A stretch of DNA of 64,000 nt from NCBI RefSeq assembly GCF_030687295.1, contig NZ_CP117425.1:3104001-3168000 (forward strand), given 5' to 3'. Source of the DNA: Pseudomonas beijingensis. Lineage in GTDB: Bacteria > Pseudomonadota > Gammaproteobacteria > Pseudomonadales > Pseudomonadaceae. Numbering within the stretch: the first letter of the stretch is position 1; each line of letters begins with the position of its first letter. The notes below the pieces were generated by a model. The model saw only the letters and a list, made by a program, of their open reading frames with translations, was not told where the DNA came from and ran no database searches. Both the position numbers and the translations under genes were made by a program. Below, piece after piece: positions 27,735-35,807 of the stretch.

Positions 27735-28886
27735 ATGGCGACTATCAGGGCAAGAAAACTGGCGGATGGGTCTGTTAGCTACACGGCTCAGATCCGCATC
27801 AAGCGCGACGGAGTGCAAGTCTATCAAGAGAGCCAGACCTTCGCCCGAAAACAGACGGCACAGGCCTGGGCGCGCAAGCGTGAATCCGAACTGGATGAAC
27901 CTGGTGCGATTGAGCGAGCGAGCCGCAAAGGCGTCACGCTCAAAGAAATGATTGACCAGTACCTGATTGAGGTCGAGAAAGCCCGGCCGCTGGGCAAGAC
28001 GAAACGAGCAACCCTCACGGCCATTGGCGAAACGTACATGGGTAAGCTGGACGATACCCAGGTCAACACCCAGTGCCTGGTCGATTACGCGCTATGGCGG
28101 ATGAGCCCCGAGGGGGGAGGCGTCCAGCCGCAGACCGCCGGCAACGACTTGGCCCACCTCGGCGCCGTGCTTTCCATCGGCAAGGACGCGTGGGGTTATC
28201 AGCTAGACCCTCTGGCGATGGGGGGCGCACGGCGCGTACTGCGCAAGCTCGGCTACAACTTGAAAAGCCGCGAGCGTGACCGGCGCCCTACGTTGGACGA
28301 GCTGGGGGCGCTCATGAAGCATTACCAGGACATGCAGGCCCGGCGTCGAAGCATCATCAACATGATGAAAGTGGTGGGCTTCGCCCTGTTCTCGACGCGC
28401 CGTCTAGACGAAATCACCCGGATTCGCTGGGACGACCTCGACGAGCCCGGCCAGCGAGTTCTGGTACGCGACATGAAGAACCCAGGCCAGAAGATCGGCA
28501 ACGACGTGTGGTGCTACCTGCCTGACGAGGCCTGGAAGATTCTCCAGACCATGCCCAGAGCCGGCGAAGACATTTTTCCCTACAGCCCTGAATCAATTTC
28601 CACGTCCTGGGCGAAGGCCTGCAAGCTCTTGAATATCCAGAACCTGCACTTTCATGACCTTCGGCACGAAGGCGTAAGCCGTCTGTTCGAAATGGACTGG
28701 GATATCCCCCGAGTGGCGAGCGTTTCAGGACACAGGGACTGGAATTCGCTGAGGCGCTACACCCACCTACGTGGCAAGGGGGATCGCTATGTGGGCTGGG
28801 AATGGTACGAAGAGATATTGAGGGCGCCCGTCCAACTGGGCGCCGCATCAATGAAGTGGCTTAAAAGGCGTGTTTTAACCCGTTGA
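27735..28886 (+). CDS. int: Site-specific tyrosine recombinase (phage integrase, dusA-targeting)
   Basis: Integrates and excises the prophage. The 383-residue protein has an N-terminal arm/core-binding part and a catalytic domain with Arg about 222 (FSTRRLDEI), Lys 248 region, HxxR 307-310 (HDLRHEG), His 333 (SGHRDW) and the nucleophile Tyr 342 (RRYTHL). The ATG at 27735 follows the GTACCAC repeats. It points away from dusA, directly beside its 5' end. Confidence 0.95.
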   Translation: MATIRARKLADGSVSYTAQIRIKRDGVQVYQESQTFARKQTAQAWARKRESELDEPGAIERASRKGVTLKEMIDQYLIEVEKARPLGKTKRATLTAIGETYMGKLDDTQVNTQCLVDYALWRMSPEGGGVQPQTAGNDLAHLGAVLSIGKDAWGYQLDPLAMGGARRVLRKLGYNLKSRERDRRPTLDELGALMKHYQDMQARRRSIINMMKVVGFALFSTRRLDEITRIRWDDLDEPGQRVLVRDMKNPGQKIGNDVWCYLPDEAWKILQTMPRAGEDIFPYSPESISTSWAKACKLLNIQNLHFHDLRHEGVSRLFEMDWDIPRVASVSGHRDWNSLRRYTHLRGKGDRYVGWEWYEEILRAPVQLGAASMKWLKRRVLTR

Positions 28887-29136
28887 GCTGGCTGTTTTCT
28901 TTAACCGCGGCTGCGCGCTGTAGATCGAGATACGCAGCCAGGTCGGTTAAGTGGATCCCCTTGGCCGACTTCTGGCTACGTTCCAGGCGGGTGATGGGTA
29001 TCTTGATCTGACCGCTCATCACCTTGCGCTGGAACATGTCTGGCGTCAGGTGCGTGAAGTAGTCCCGGCAAACCTGCTCCAGCGAGATAATCGCTTGGCC
29101 GTCGTACTGGGCCATCAGGATAAAGGCTGTGTTCAT
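28861..29136 (-). CDS. PrtN-like transcriptional activator (pyocin activator family)
   Basis: This 91-residue protein (MNTAFILMAQYDGQAIISLEQVCRDYF...) closely resembles PrtN, the activator of pyocin genes in Pseudomonas aeruginosa. The shared features are the N-terminal MAQYDG, CRDYFTHLTP and the RLERSQKSAKGIHLTDLAAYLD segment. It is the last gene of the leftward early operon, and its end overlaps the convergent integrase end. An alternative ATG lies at 29148. A role in activating phage or host bacteriocin genes is inferred. Confidence 0.85.
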   Translation of the reverse strand: MNTAFILMAQYDGQAIISLEQVCRDYFTHLTPDMFQRKVMSGQIKIPITRLERSQKSAKGIHLTDLAAYLDLQRAAAVKENSQLNGLKHAF

Positions 29137-29144
29137 GATGTCCC

Positions 29145-29396
29145 TCACATCCGAAACGATTGATGAATGAGCGTCGGCCGGGCGGCACGTCCTGCAGGTT
29201 GCGCCTCATCCGCCTGAATCTCGCAAATGAACCTGTGCCTATTCCGATTCGTTGCGCTCAGTGCCTGGGTGAGCCCTGACAACGCGCCAACGCATTGCTC
29301 ATAGGCATCCGGCCCATGCCAGCTTTGCGCAGGCAGAACCTGGCAGTCAGTACGAGTTGCGTCGCTGCATAAGTACAAAAGCAAGAGAACCGTCAT
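29145..29396 (-). CDS. Small phage protein of unknown function
   Basis: This 83-residue protein begins with a hydrophobic stretch (MTVLLLLYLCSDA) that could be a short signal or membrane segment, and has three cysteines. Its ATG overlaps the upstream DUF2786 stop by four bases (ATGA), supporting expression by coupling. No family was recognised. Confidence 0.6.
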   Translation of the reverse strand: MTVLLLLYLCSDATRTDCQVLPAQSWHGPDAYEQCVGALSGLTQALSATNRNRHRFICEIQADEAQPAGRAARPTLIHQSFRM

Positions 29397-29923
29397 ATGT
29401 TCCCCTTCCGTTCCAGGCGGGGGCGGACAGATGTTGGTTTTATCGCTGAAGCCATGGCGACGACCCGCATGTCGCTTTCGCTCAGCTCCATGTCCCTACT
29501 GCCTGATGGGCTGGCGGGAAATAATCGATTGGCCTGTATAAATGCGGAGAAGGCCTCGTCGAAGTGCGCGGCCAGCGCGTTCCTCAAAGTGTCGAAGTGA
29601 AGCTCGAACTCAATTGCCTCAGCCGGTGTAACTTCCACACCGACCTTCTTTGGTCGGCTCTTGCTGGTATACAGGCTGGGAGTGCATGTGTCGCAGACCT
29701 TGGACATGATCTGCGCCGCGAGCTTTCGGTCGTACACAGTCACAATCGGAAACCAGCGGATTTCTCGGCACTCCTCGTTTAAGTCGTCGAGGGTTAAGCC
29801 GTGACGCGCTAACAAATTATCCAGCATGCGTTGCGCATTATCCTTCTCACCGCCTTCGCCACGCTCTGCAAGGGCCATCAGCTTGCGTAGCTTGGCCTGG
29901 ACACGGGGCATTTGTGCTTGCAT
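29393..29923 (-). CDS. DUF2786 domain phage protein
   Basis: This 176-residue protein starts MQAQMPRVQAKLRKLMALAERGEGGEKDNAQRMLDNLLARHGL, the helical N-terminal DUF2786 repeat found in many phage proteins. A DUF7168-like C-terminal part follows. It is preceded by the hairpin-plus-RBS module also found before two other early genes. Function unknown. Confidence 0.85.
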   Translation of the reverse strand: MQAQMPRVQAKLRKLMALAERGEGGEKDNAQRMLDNLLARHGLTLDDLNEECREIRWFPIVTVYDRKLAAQIMSKVCDTCTPSLYTSKSRPKKVGVEVTPAEAIEFELHFDTLRNALAAHFDEAFSAFIQANRLFPASPSGSRDMELSESDMRVVAMASAIKPTSVRPRLERKGNI

Positions 29924-29966
29924 GGTGCTTCTCCTGGTAAGCGGTGGGGGAGTTGCCGCTCCCCGC
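29924..29966 (-). promoter_or_regulatory. Hairpin plus RBS module, copy 1
   Basis: On the transcript, GGGGAG-CGGCAA-CTCCCC (29947-29964) is followed about 20 bases later by AGGAGAAGCACC and ATGCA. The same loop and RBS wording recur before 30462 and 31061. Confidence 0.6.
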
Positions 29967-29983
29967 GTTCCGCTTTTTGATTG

Positions 29984-30196
29984 TCAGCGTGCGTAGCGAC
30001 GCGTTTGGTTTTGTTTCATTGCTTCCCGCTCTGCCATGAAAGCTGCCCACTCCAGCGTTTTGCGCTTCTGGCGAATCCGACTACAGGCCTGGTGCTTGCG
30101 AGTGGAGCGCGCTTTGCCACAGATATCGCAGCGGCTGGGCAGGTCGAGGCGTTGACTTGCCATGGCTGGCCGTGTCCTTGCTGGGCTGACAGACAT
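29984..30196 (-). CDS. Small zinc-finger-like phage protein
   Basis: This 70-residue basic protein has CDICGKARSTRKHQACSRIRQKRK, a pair of CxxC/C positions suggesting metal binding, and a highly basic C terminus. ATG 30196 is preceded by GGGAGG; an internal ATG at 30163 gives a shorter form (MASQRLDL). It lies directly after the gene ending at 30199. Possible nucleic-acid binding is inferred. Confidence 0.65.
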   Translation of the reverse strand: MSVSPARTRPAMASQRLDLPSRCDICGKARSTRKHQACSRIRQKRKTLEWAAFMAEREAMKQNQTRRYAR

Positions 30197-30198
30197 AA

Positions 30199-30462
30199 TT
30201 ACTGCCCTCCCATGAGCATGCGGGTCAGGCCGTTGGGCTGGCCGTCCGGTGTCAACTTGCTCAGCGGCTGGGTGGTGGTGCGTCCATTGGCGCTACGCAA
30301 TGTGGCTACGTCGCCGTTGATCTCTTCAATCACAGCTTTGCGAGCACTGAAGCGATAGCTGCGACCGCCGCCACTGATTGCCACGTAGCTGACCGTGTCG
30401 CCGATAGCCAACGGGGTTGTGGTAGCCTCTGCGGCGCTACCTTGGGTTTGATTCACTTGCAT
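30199..30462 (-). CDS. Phage protein of unknown function
   Basis: This 87-residue protein has the segment IGDTVSYVAISGGGRSYRFSARKAVIEEINGDVATLR, which suggests a small beta-barrel. A strong ribosome-binding module (AGGAGAAGCACC) precedes its ATG. No recognised family; it belongs to the early operon. Confidence 0.7.
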   Translation of the reverse strand: MQVNQTQGSAAEATTTPLAIGDTVSYVAISGGGRSYRFSARKAVIEEINGDVATLRSANGRTTTQPLSKLTPDGQPNGLTRMLMGGQ

Positions 30463-30512
30463 GGTGCTTCTCCTTTGGTGGTAGGTGTCGGGGAGTTGCC
30501 GCTCCCCGGCAC
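30463..30512 (-). promoter_or_regulatory. Hairpin plus RBS module, copy 2
   Basis: GTGxCGGGGAG-CGGCAA-CTCCCCGxCAC (30485-30512) folds as a long hairpin with the same CGGCAA loop, followed by AGGAGAAGCACC and the ATG of the gene starting at 30462. Confidence 0.6.
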
Positions 30513-30519
30513 CGTCTTT

Positions 30520-30726
30520 TCAGGCCGTTCTGGCCTGGTCTTGCTTAATGATCGTTATGACTTCGTCCCGGTCTTTCGCGTACGCGAAAGGCAGTTCGCC
30601 GCCTGGGCGAGTGATCGGGTATCGCGCTTCAGGCAACCGGCACTCGGCCACGGTGTAGCCGCTATCGGTAATCCAACAGTTCTGTTGCACTTGCCCGTCT
30701 CGGTTGCGTTTCGGTGCCCACTTCAT
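30520..30726 (-). CDS. Small phage protein of unknown function
   Basis: This 68-residue protein (MKWAPKRNRDGQVQQNCW...) ends in a charged helix. It overlaps the upstream gene's stop by four bases (ATGA at 30723-30726), which supports translation. No family recognised. Confidence 0.65.
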   Translation of the reverse strand: MKWAPKRNRDGQVQQNCWITDSGYTVAECRLPEARYPITRPGGELPFAYAKDRDEVITIIKQDQARTA

Positions 30727-31061
30727 GCCCAGACCCTACGCAGGTCCTGCCAGATCTCATCACCGTCGGGGAAATAGGTGTGAACCTCTTGCTCGGGGCT
30801 GTTATCTAGCCGCAGGACTGCAATGCAGTCGTCGAACAGGCCTGCGTCGAGACGGCGCAGCTCGGTCAGGTCAAACGGATGTGCCGGGCCGTTGTACAAC
30901 CCGAGCAGAAAACGCCCGATTACCCCGCTTTGACCTGTGTCGCGCTGCGCAACCGGCAGCAAGCGAACCAGTGCCTCGACGCCGGCTTTGCGGATGGCCG
31001 GACGTTCGGCCTGGTACTGGAACAACTCGTCAAAGGAATCTTTGAGCGTTTTGTTGTGCAT
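30723..31061 (-). CDS. Phage protein, DUF7673-like
   Basis: This 112-residue protein has GVEALVRLLPVAQRDTGQSGVIGRFLLGLYNGPAHPFDLTELRRLD, a conserved segment seen in small proteins of Pseudomonas phage early operons. It follows the primase gene and a hairpin-RBS module. Function unknown; the family name is tentative. Confidence 0.75.
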   Translation of the reverse strand: MHNKTLKDSFDELFQYQAERPAIRKAGVEALVRLLPVAQRDTGQSGVIGRFLLGLYNGPAHPFDLTELRRLDAGLFDDCIAVLRLDNSPEQEVHTYFPDGDEIWQDLRRVWA

Positions 31062-31098
31062 GGTGCTTCTCCTTGAGTGGCAGGCGTTGCCGCGCCTG
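31062..31098 (-). promoter_or_regulatory. Hairpin plus RBS module, copy 3
   Basis: CAGGCG-CGGCAA-CGCCTG (31081-31098) is a perfect six-base-pair hairpin with the CGGCAA loop, followed by AAGGAGAAGCACC and the ATG at 31061. The stem sequence differs from copies 1 and 2, while the loop and RBS are kept. Confidence 0.6.
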
Positions 31099-31119
31099 GT
31101 GTGTGTTGCTGTCGATTGG

Positions 31120-33972
31120 TCAGGCCTGGAAGTGCCAGCACTTCACGATGGGCTGCTTGGTGATGACCGCGTTGCTGTGCTTGGCCTGGTGAGCCCGCAC
31201 CGCGCTATCCGTCGCCTTGTTGATGTCGATCAGCTTTCGAGAGCGGGAGTCCTTCAGCCGCTCGCGCAGCTCGCTGACATCGGCAATTTTCTGGCGATGC
31301 TCTGCGGCGCACTTCACGAAGTCGTTGAGGTTGATGGCGATGATGTTGTCTTTCTTGCTGTGGTTGACCACGGGCCCATCGGCGTCGAGGCCTTCCAGAT
31401 ACTCGTACACCTCCCAAAATTCGGCCACGACCGGATGATCGGAACTGATGGAGGCCTGGCGCTCTATCGCCATGCGAATAATCTGGGTGCGGGTGTTGCT
31501 GATCTGCGCATCGGTGAGCGAAACCACCATCCGCAGGCAGTCGAGCAACGCGAGCAATTGGGCGTGGTTCTTGTTGATCCGCTCGACACGGATATAGCCG
31601 CGCAGCTTGTTGCCGCAATGTACGCAGTCGCTTTGTTCGTCTTTGAAAGGAGTGTCGCAAGCGAAGCAGTGCGAGTGCAGGCAGCGCAGTTTCGCTTCGT
31701 AGCCGGGCAGGCACTGTGCAAACAGATCCATGACCTCGGCTTCTTTGCGCACGGCCTGCAACACGAAGTTGCTCAGCGTCGCGCCTTCCAAGGCGTTGAG
31801 TAAGTCCGCAGCTGCGCGGCTCTCTGGGGTCACGTTCGGCCGCACGAAGTGCAGTTTGACGATGCGGGTCATGATCGCTTCAGAGGCCACCACCGGCGCG
31901 TTCTGGCTGATGGCAATGGTTCCCCGGAATGGCGGCTCATACGTTTCGTTGCCGGCGGTTTTAACCCCTTTAGTCGCCAGCGTGCCGCCGCCGTAATAGT
32001 CCTTCAGCTCATCCCATTCGAAAGTTTTGGCGTGTGCCTTGTCCTCACCACTACGGTCGGATTCCAGCAACACGATAGGCATGCCAGACACCTGGCCCAT
32101 CAAGCGGCTGCGGCCGGCCTTGGTGGATTTGGACGGGTCGAAGCCCTCATACCCATCACGGCCGAGTAACTTCCATAACAACGTCAGCAAGGTTGTCTTG
32201 CCGGCACCGGCTTCACCGGTGGCCTCAAGGAAGGGGAACGACTGGTAGCGATGACGAATTTGCTCGGCGAACAGCGAGCCGAACCAAAACGTCAGAGCGA
32301 CGATGCCCTGGGTACCGAAGCATTGCCAGAGCAGATCCAGCCAGCGCGGGTCATAGTTCTTCGCGTCCTTGGTGAGTTGGATCTTGACTCCTTTCTGCAA
32401 GCTCTTGAGTTTCAGCTTGCCCATTTCGAAAAACTCTTCTTCGTTAATGGTGATCAGTTGCCCTTCGCGAACGGCCACGTCGTTGAATACATAGCACCCG
32501 TACTCCCGGCTGTAGCCGACGTAGTCGATGGTCTGGACGGTTTTAATGCCGAACAGTTGGTCTTTCATGATCTTGTCCAGCTGCTGTCCGCTGCCGGTGA
32601 ACACCGCACCGGCGCCCATGCCGAGAAGTCGTTTCTTAAACTCGCTGGCAGCAGCGACCTGGCCGCCCGTGAAGGTGTTTTTCACAGAGCCACCGTCGTG
32701 CGGGAAATCGACGCGGAAGAAATACCAGGACTCGTCGGTTATCTCGTTGCGCTGGAAATACAGTGCCTTGGGGTAGCAATTCGCGATCTCGACCACGCAG
32801 CCAGACATGCGCAGTGCCTTTTCGCGAATGGCCTTTTCGTTGAGTAGTTGGTCTTCTTTTTTGTCGCTGTCATCGAGCGCCTGTTTGGCGCTGTTGAACT
32901 TGGAAATATCCAACTTCCACCAGTACAAGCGGGAGTCGAAACAGAAGTGAAACTCCTCCCGTTCCCGCCACTGGTACATGAGCAATGCTTTATCGGTGGC
33001 GCTCTCGGCGATCAGCAGAGCGCCCTGGTGCTTGGCTTCTTTGAGGTCTTTGTCGATCCGCTGGGCACGTGCCTCGTCACCGTCCAGAAACGCCCAGCGT
33101 TGATGCAGATCGTTCCAATCGACCTTGCGAGCATCTAGTTGCGGGATCTGCGCGGCCTCGCAAACGAAGCCCAGCTCGCGAGCCTGCTTGACCCACGACT
33201 TGGTGTACTTTTGCGCGCCAGGCTCGTTATCCAGGGCCCAGACCAACTTTGGCGGCTTCCCGCTACGGTCCGCTATCAAGGCCTTTAACGATTCTTCCGG
33301 AAAAGCGTTGGAAGACAACGCGGCGACTGCGGAAATGCCGTTATGGATGAGCGCTATGGCGTCGAAAATGCCCTCGACGATCCACAGTTCATCAACCTGG
33401 AGAACATCGACACAAGGTGGACACCACCAGTAGCCCTTGTAGCTTTGCTTGGGTTGGAAGCGAGCCTTCTTCTTGCCGAAGCGTGAGGGCTGGTCGATCA
33501 AGCGCTCCCAGTACCCGCCATGCTCCAGGGGGAATCGCACCGTGGCCGAGCCAATATTCAGGTCGCGGTCAAAGTAACTTTCCTGGGTGTACCAGCCCTC
33601 AATCAGCTCCAGCCGAAAGCCGCGAGCAAAGGTGAGGTATGCCTTTGCGGTAGCTGTTGGCTCATCGTTGGTGGCTGGCGCTCGCTTGCTCCAGTCGTCA
33701 AAAAGGTCGGGGTAAAGCTCCTTGACTGGGGCCTGGTATCGGCACTTGTCCTCACGGCCGCAGCGAATAAACCAGGGTTCATCATGGCGAGAAAACAAGC
33801 GCTTCTGGTTGCACTGAGGGCAAGTGCCCTTGCGCATGTAATTCGTACCGACCATGTGTTGCAGGCCGTAATCGGACTCAAGGCGCTGAAGCACATCAGC
33901 GCGCAGCTTGTGTTCCATGGGCTTACGTACATAAGTTTTTGAGCCATGGGAAATGTCGAGTCGCTTATTCAT
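31120..33972 (-). CDS. Phage replication primase-helicase (toprim domain)
   Basis: Large 950-residue replication protein. An N-terminal zinc finger has Cys 51, 54, 71 and 77 (CPQC...CGREDKC). A toprim domain (about 194-260: ELWIVEGIFDAIAL, LVWALDNEPGA) would make RNA primers. An ATPase/helicase domain has Walker A GEAGAGKTT near residue 586. A second zinc-ribbon (CFACDTPF...CVHCGNK) lies near residue 780. It takes the place of the P2 A protein. It overlaps no neighbour; the next gene upstream ends at 33979. Confidence 0.88.
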   Translation of the reverse strand: MNKRLDISHGSKTYVRKPMEHKLRADVLQRLESDYGLQHMVGTNYMRKGTCPQCNQKRLFSRHDEPWFIRCGREDKCRYQAPVKELYPDLFDDWSKRAPATNDEPTATAKAYLTFARGFRLELIEGWYTQESYFDRDLNIGSATVRFPLEHGGYWERLIDQPSRFGKKKARFQPKQSYKGYWWCPPCVDVLQVDELWIVEGIFDAIALIHNGISAVAALSSNAFPEESLKALIADRSGKPPKLVWALDNEPGAQKYTKSWVKQARELGFVCEAAQIPQLDARKVDWNDLHQRWAFLDGDEARAQRIDKDLKEAKHQGALLIAESATDKALLMYQWREREEFHFCFDSRLYWWKLDISKFNSAKQALDDSDKKEDQLLNEKAIREKALRMSGCVVEIANCYPKALYFQRNEITDESWYFFRVDFPHDGGSVKNTFTGGQVAAASEFKKRLLGMGAGAVFTGSGQQLDKIMKDQLFGIKTVQTIDYVGYSREYGCYVFNDVAVREGQLITINEEEFFEMGKLKLKSLQKGVKIQLTKDAKNYDPRWLDLLWQCFGTQGIVALTFWFGSLFAEQIRHRYQSFPFLEATGEAGAGKTTLLTLLWKLLGRDGYEGFDPSKSTKAGRSRLMGQVSGMPIVLLESDRSGEDKAHAKTFEWDELKDYYGGGTLATKGVKTAGNETYEPPFRGTIAISQNAPVVASEAIMTRIVKLHFVRPNVTPESRAAADLLNALEGATLSNFVLQAVRKEAEVMDLFAQCLPGYEAKLRCLHSHCFACDTPFKDEQSDCVHCGNKLRGYIRVERINKNHAQLLALLDCLRMVVSLTDAQISNTRTQIIRMAIERQASISSDHPVVAEFWEVYEYLEGLDADGPVVNHSKKDNIIAINLNDFVKCAAEHRQKIADVSELRERLKDSRSRKLIDINKATDSAVRAHQAKHSNAVITKQPIVKCWHFQA

Positions 33973-33978
33973 CGGGTC

Positions 33979-34212
33979 TTACTTCACTTCGCCGAGACTG
34001 TATTTAAGGGCGCCAATCAGGCGTTTTTGCGCGGCCATCACCGGGAAGGCCGCGAGCAACGAGCCATGCCGCAACCCCTCGGGGATCATGCGAAAGCGGT
34101 CGTCGTACCAATGCTCGTTAAACTGCTGTGCGTACTGGCTCCGTAGCGCTTGGAGCAGCGCTTCGGCCTCTTCGCGGGGCAGTTTTGCGGTGATGGCGAC
34201 GTCGAATTGCAT
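33979..34212 (-). CDS. Small phage protein of unknown function
   Basis: This 77-residue protein (MQFDVAITAKLPREEAEALLQALRSQY...) is a predicted alpha/beta polypeptide directly upstream of the primase with a six-base gap. GAGGTGA precedes its ATG. No family recognised. Confidence 0.65.
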   Translation of the reverse strand: MQFDVAITAKLPREEAEALLQALRSQYAQQFNEHWYDDRFRMIPEGLRHGSLLAAFPVMAAQKRLIGALKYSLGEVK

Positions 34213-34287
34213 GGTTCACCTCGGATTTCGGGCAAAGCTCACCCAAACCCACGGGAAGCGGGGCAGGGCGGGTTGTTTAAACGGGGG

Positions 34288-34659
34288 TTACTGAGGGTGT
34301 TGCTTCAGCGCGTTATCGCGCCGGGCGAGCAGGGTCTGCGGTAGCAGCCTTGCCGGAACCGGGTACCGAAGGTCGGCCCGGGTATCGATTAGGTGGACGA
34401 CAGTGCTGCCTGGGCTGTTGCCCCAGTCCACGCCGATCCACTTGCGCTGGTTGATGACTTGCAATTCAGTCCAAGCGTTGTGCACCAGTTTCTGCCCCAT
34501 GAACACCGGCACTTCCAGCGCGGTGGTCATGTGTCGAACGCAGTTTTCGTACAACAGATCCGAGTCCACCAGGTGCTGCGCTTCGTGCCGTTGCAGGTAG
34601 GCAAACGCCACCCGTTGCATGCTGCTGCGGTAGTCGTGGTCAAGTTCTTCATGGTTCAT
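34288..34659 (-). CDS. Phage protein of unknown function
   Basis: This 123-residue protein is rich in helices (MNHEELDHDYRSSMQRVAFAYLQRHEAQHL...). Its ATG at 34659 overlaps the stop of the Ogr-like gene by four bases. No family recognised. Confidence 0.7.
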   Translation of the reverse strand: MNHEELDHDYRSSMQRVAFAYLQRHEAQHLVDSDLLYENCVRHMTTALEVPVFMGQKLVHNAWTELQVINQRKWIGVDWGNSPGSTVVHLIDTRADLRYPVPARLLPQTLLARRDNALKQHPQ

Positions 34660-34946
34660 TGCGCACACTCCATTTCCATTTGGTCGAGCAGGTCGGGTTG
34701 ATCGTTGGCGGACTTCATCGCGGCACGGCGCAGGGCAATGTCGGCGATGGGCAGCTTGACGGAGGGGTTCGCCATGCCGCTGGGGCTCATTTCATGAGTC
34801 ATTTCGAACTCAGCTCGCACCGACCAGCCGCAGGCTTCGTTGGTGCATTGCAGGTAGGCCACCCGCAGGAAGATGTGCGTGCCTTCGCTGGTGCGGATAC
34901 GCATGCGGCCGAGGCAGTGAGGGCAGACCAGCTTGTAAGTGCTCAA
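34656..34946 (-). CDS. Ogr/Delta-type zinc-finger activator of late genes
   Basis: This 96-residue protein has the P2 Ogr pattern: CPHC near the N terminus, then CTNEAC (Cx4C) about 22 residues later, within LVCPHCLGRMRIRTS...LQCTNEACGWSV, followed by an EMSPSGMANP segment typical of the family. In P2, Ogr binds dyad sites upstream of late promoters and contacts RNA polymerase alpha. Here the gene sits in the early operon rather than beside D. A matching repeated element is found upstream of three late operons. Confidence 0.88.
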   Translation of the reverse strand: MSTYKLVCPHCLGRMRIRTSEGTHIFLRVAYLQCTNEACGWSVRAEFEMTHEMSPSGMANPSVKLPIADIALRRAAMKSANDQPDLLDQMEMECAQ

Positions 34947-35380
34947 TGCTTGCGCTCCTTGCTGTGCAACTGGATGGTGGCAAGCACTTCGGAGTGGCGC
35001 GCAGCCATGTAGCGATTGTGAGCGCCGAGAATCGCCGCAGCCTCACCTGGTTCAACCACCCCGTCTTCCAGCGCTTTCGCGATGATCTGATCAACGTAAC
35101 CACGCTTCGCAGCGGCATGTACCGACCGGCTGTACAGGTCGATGTTGTCTAGCGTCTCGGGTTTAGCGAGCGGCACGAACATGCCGCCGTACATGGCTGC
35201 GATGTATTCAGGCAAGTGAGTTGTGCCGGCGTCCTGCTCGAGCAAATGAATCTGCTCATCACTGAGAGGGCGGCTGCCTGCGTTCTCGTAAACATGGTTG
35301 TCGAACTTCTTGAGTTCATAGCCGAGCCGGGCAGCGGCGCACTCGCGCCCGCCGGGGTAAGCGCAAATAACTGCGCTCAT
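34943..35380 (-). CDS. Phage protein of unknown function
   Basis: This 145-residue, mostly helical protein (AAAKRGYVDQIIAKALEDGVVEPGEAAAILGAHNRYMAARHSEVLATIQLHSKE) overlaps the Ogr-like start by four bases. It is conserved in layout with early-operon proteins of Pseudomonas P2-like phages. Function unknown. Confidence 0.7.
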   Translation of the reverse strand: MSAVICAYPGGRECAAARLGYELKKFDNHVYENAGSRPLSDEQIHLLEQDAGTTHLPEYIAAMYGGMFVPLAKPETLDNIDLYSRSVHAAAKRGYVDQIIAKALEDGVVEPGEAAAILGAHNRYMAARHSEVLATIQLHSKERKH

Positions 35381-35457
35381 GACTTGGCGCTTGGTCGCTA
35401 GTATTTGGGCGTTTCATCTTCTGGTTTCTCCCTGGTGCCATCGCCCCTACAGTCATT

Positions 35458-35718
35458 TCATACAGCCTTGCATTCAGTTTGCTCGTTTGAATCCGCCAGG
35501 ATTCCGGGCAGAACTTCTTTGCCGATCACCTTGGAGAGGTCACGCAGAATGCGGAACGACAACCGCCCCCGAGGCAGCGTGTCGTGACCTGCCCAGCGCT
35601 GAACTACCTGAGTCACCGTGCGTGGCTCGTAGCCGTGACTGATCGCGAACTGGCGAAAATTGCTGCCGTGCTCGATCAGTCGCGCCTGAATCTGGCGCTT
35701 TTCCATGGCTTGGCTCAT
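35458..35718 (-). CDS. Phage-associated DNA-binding protein, BcepMu gp16 family (Cro/Ner-like)
   Basis: This 86-residue protein has a helix-turn-helix-like section (FRQFAISHGYEPRTVTQVVQRWAG...GRLSFRILRDLSKVIG) matching the BcepMu gp16 phage-associated family. It is the first gene of the leftward early operon, opposite the CI-like repressor, the usual place for a Cro-type regulator. Confidence 0.82.
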   Translation of the reverse strand: MSQAMEKRQIQARLIEHGSNFRQFAISHGYEPRTVTQVVQRWAGHDTLPRGRLSFRILRDLSKVIGKEVLPGILADSNEQTECKAV

Positions 35719-35762
35719 GGTTGATGTGTTCCTAGTTGGTTAAGATGTACCTGTTTGTTCGC

Positions 35763-35790
35763 AGTATACGCACCAAAATGAGTGCGTCAA
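35763..35790 (-). promoter_or_regulatory. Early lytic promoter with operator in its spacer
   Basis: On the minus strand TTGACG (35785-35790) and TATACT (35763-35768) are 16 bases apart. An inverted repeat ACGCAC-N8-GTGCGT (35768-35787) fills the spacer, so a bound repressor would block RNA polymerase. It drives the leftward early operon. Confidence 0.65.
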
Positions 35791-35807
35791 TCGGATCATA
35801 TGAAAAA

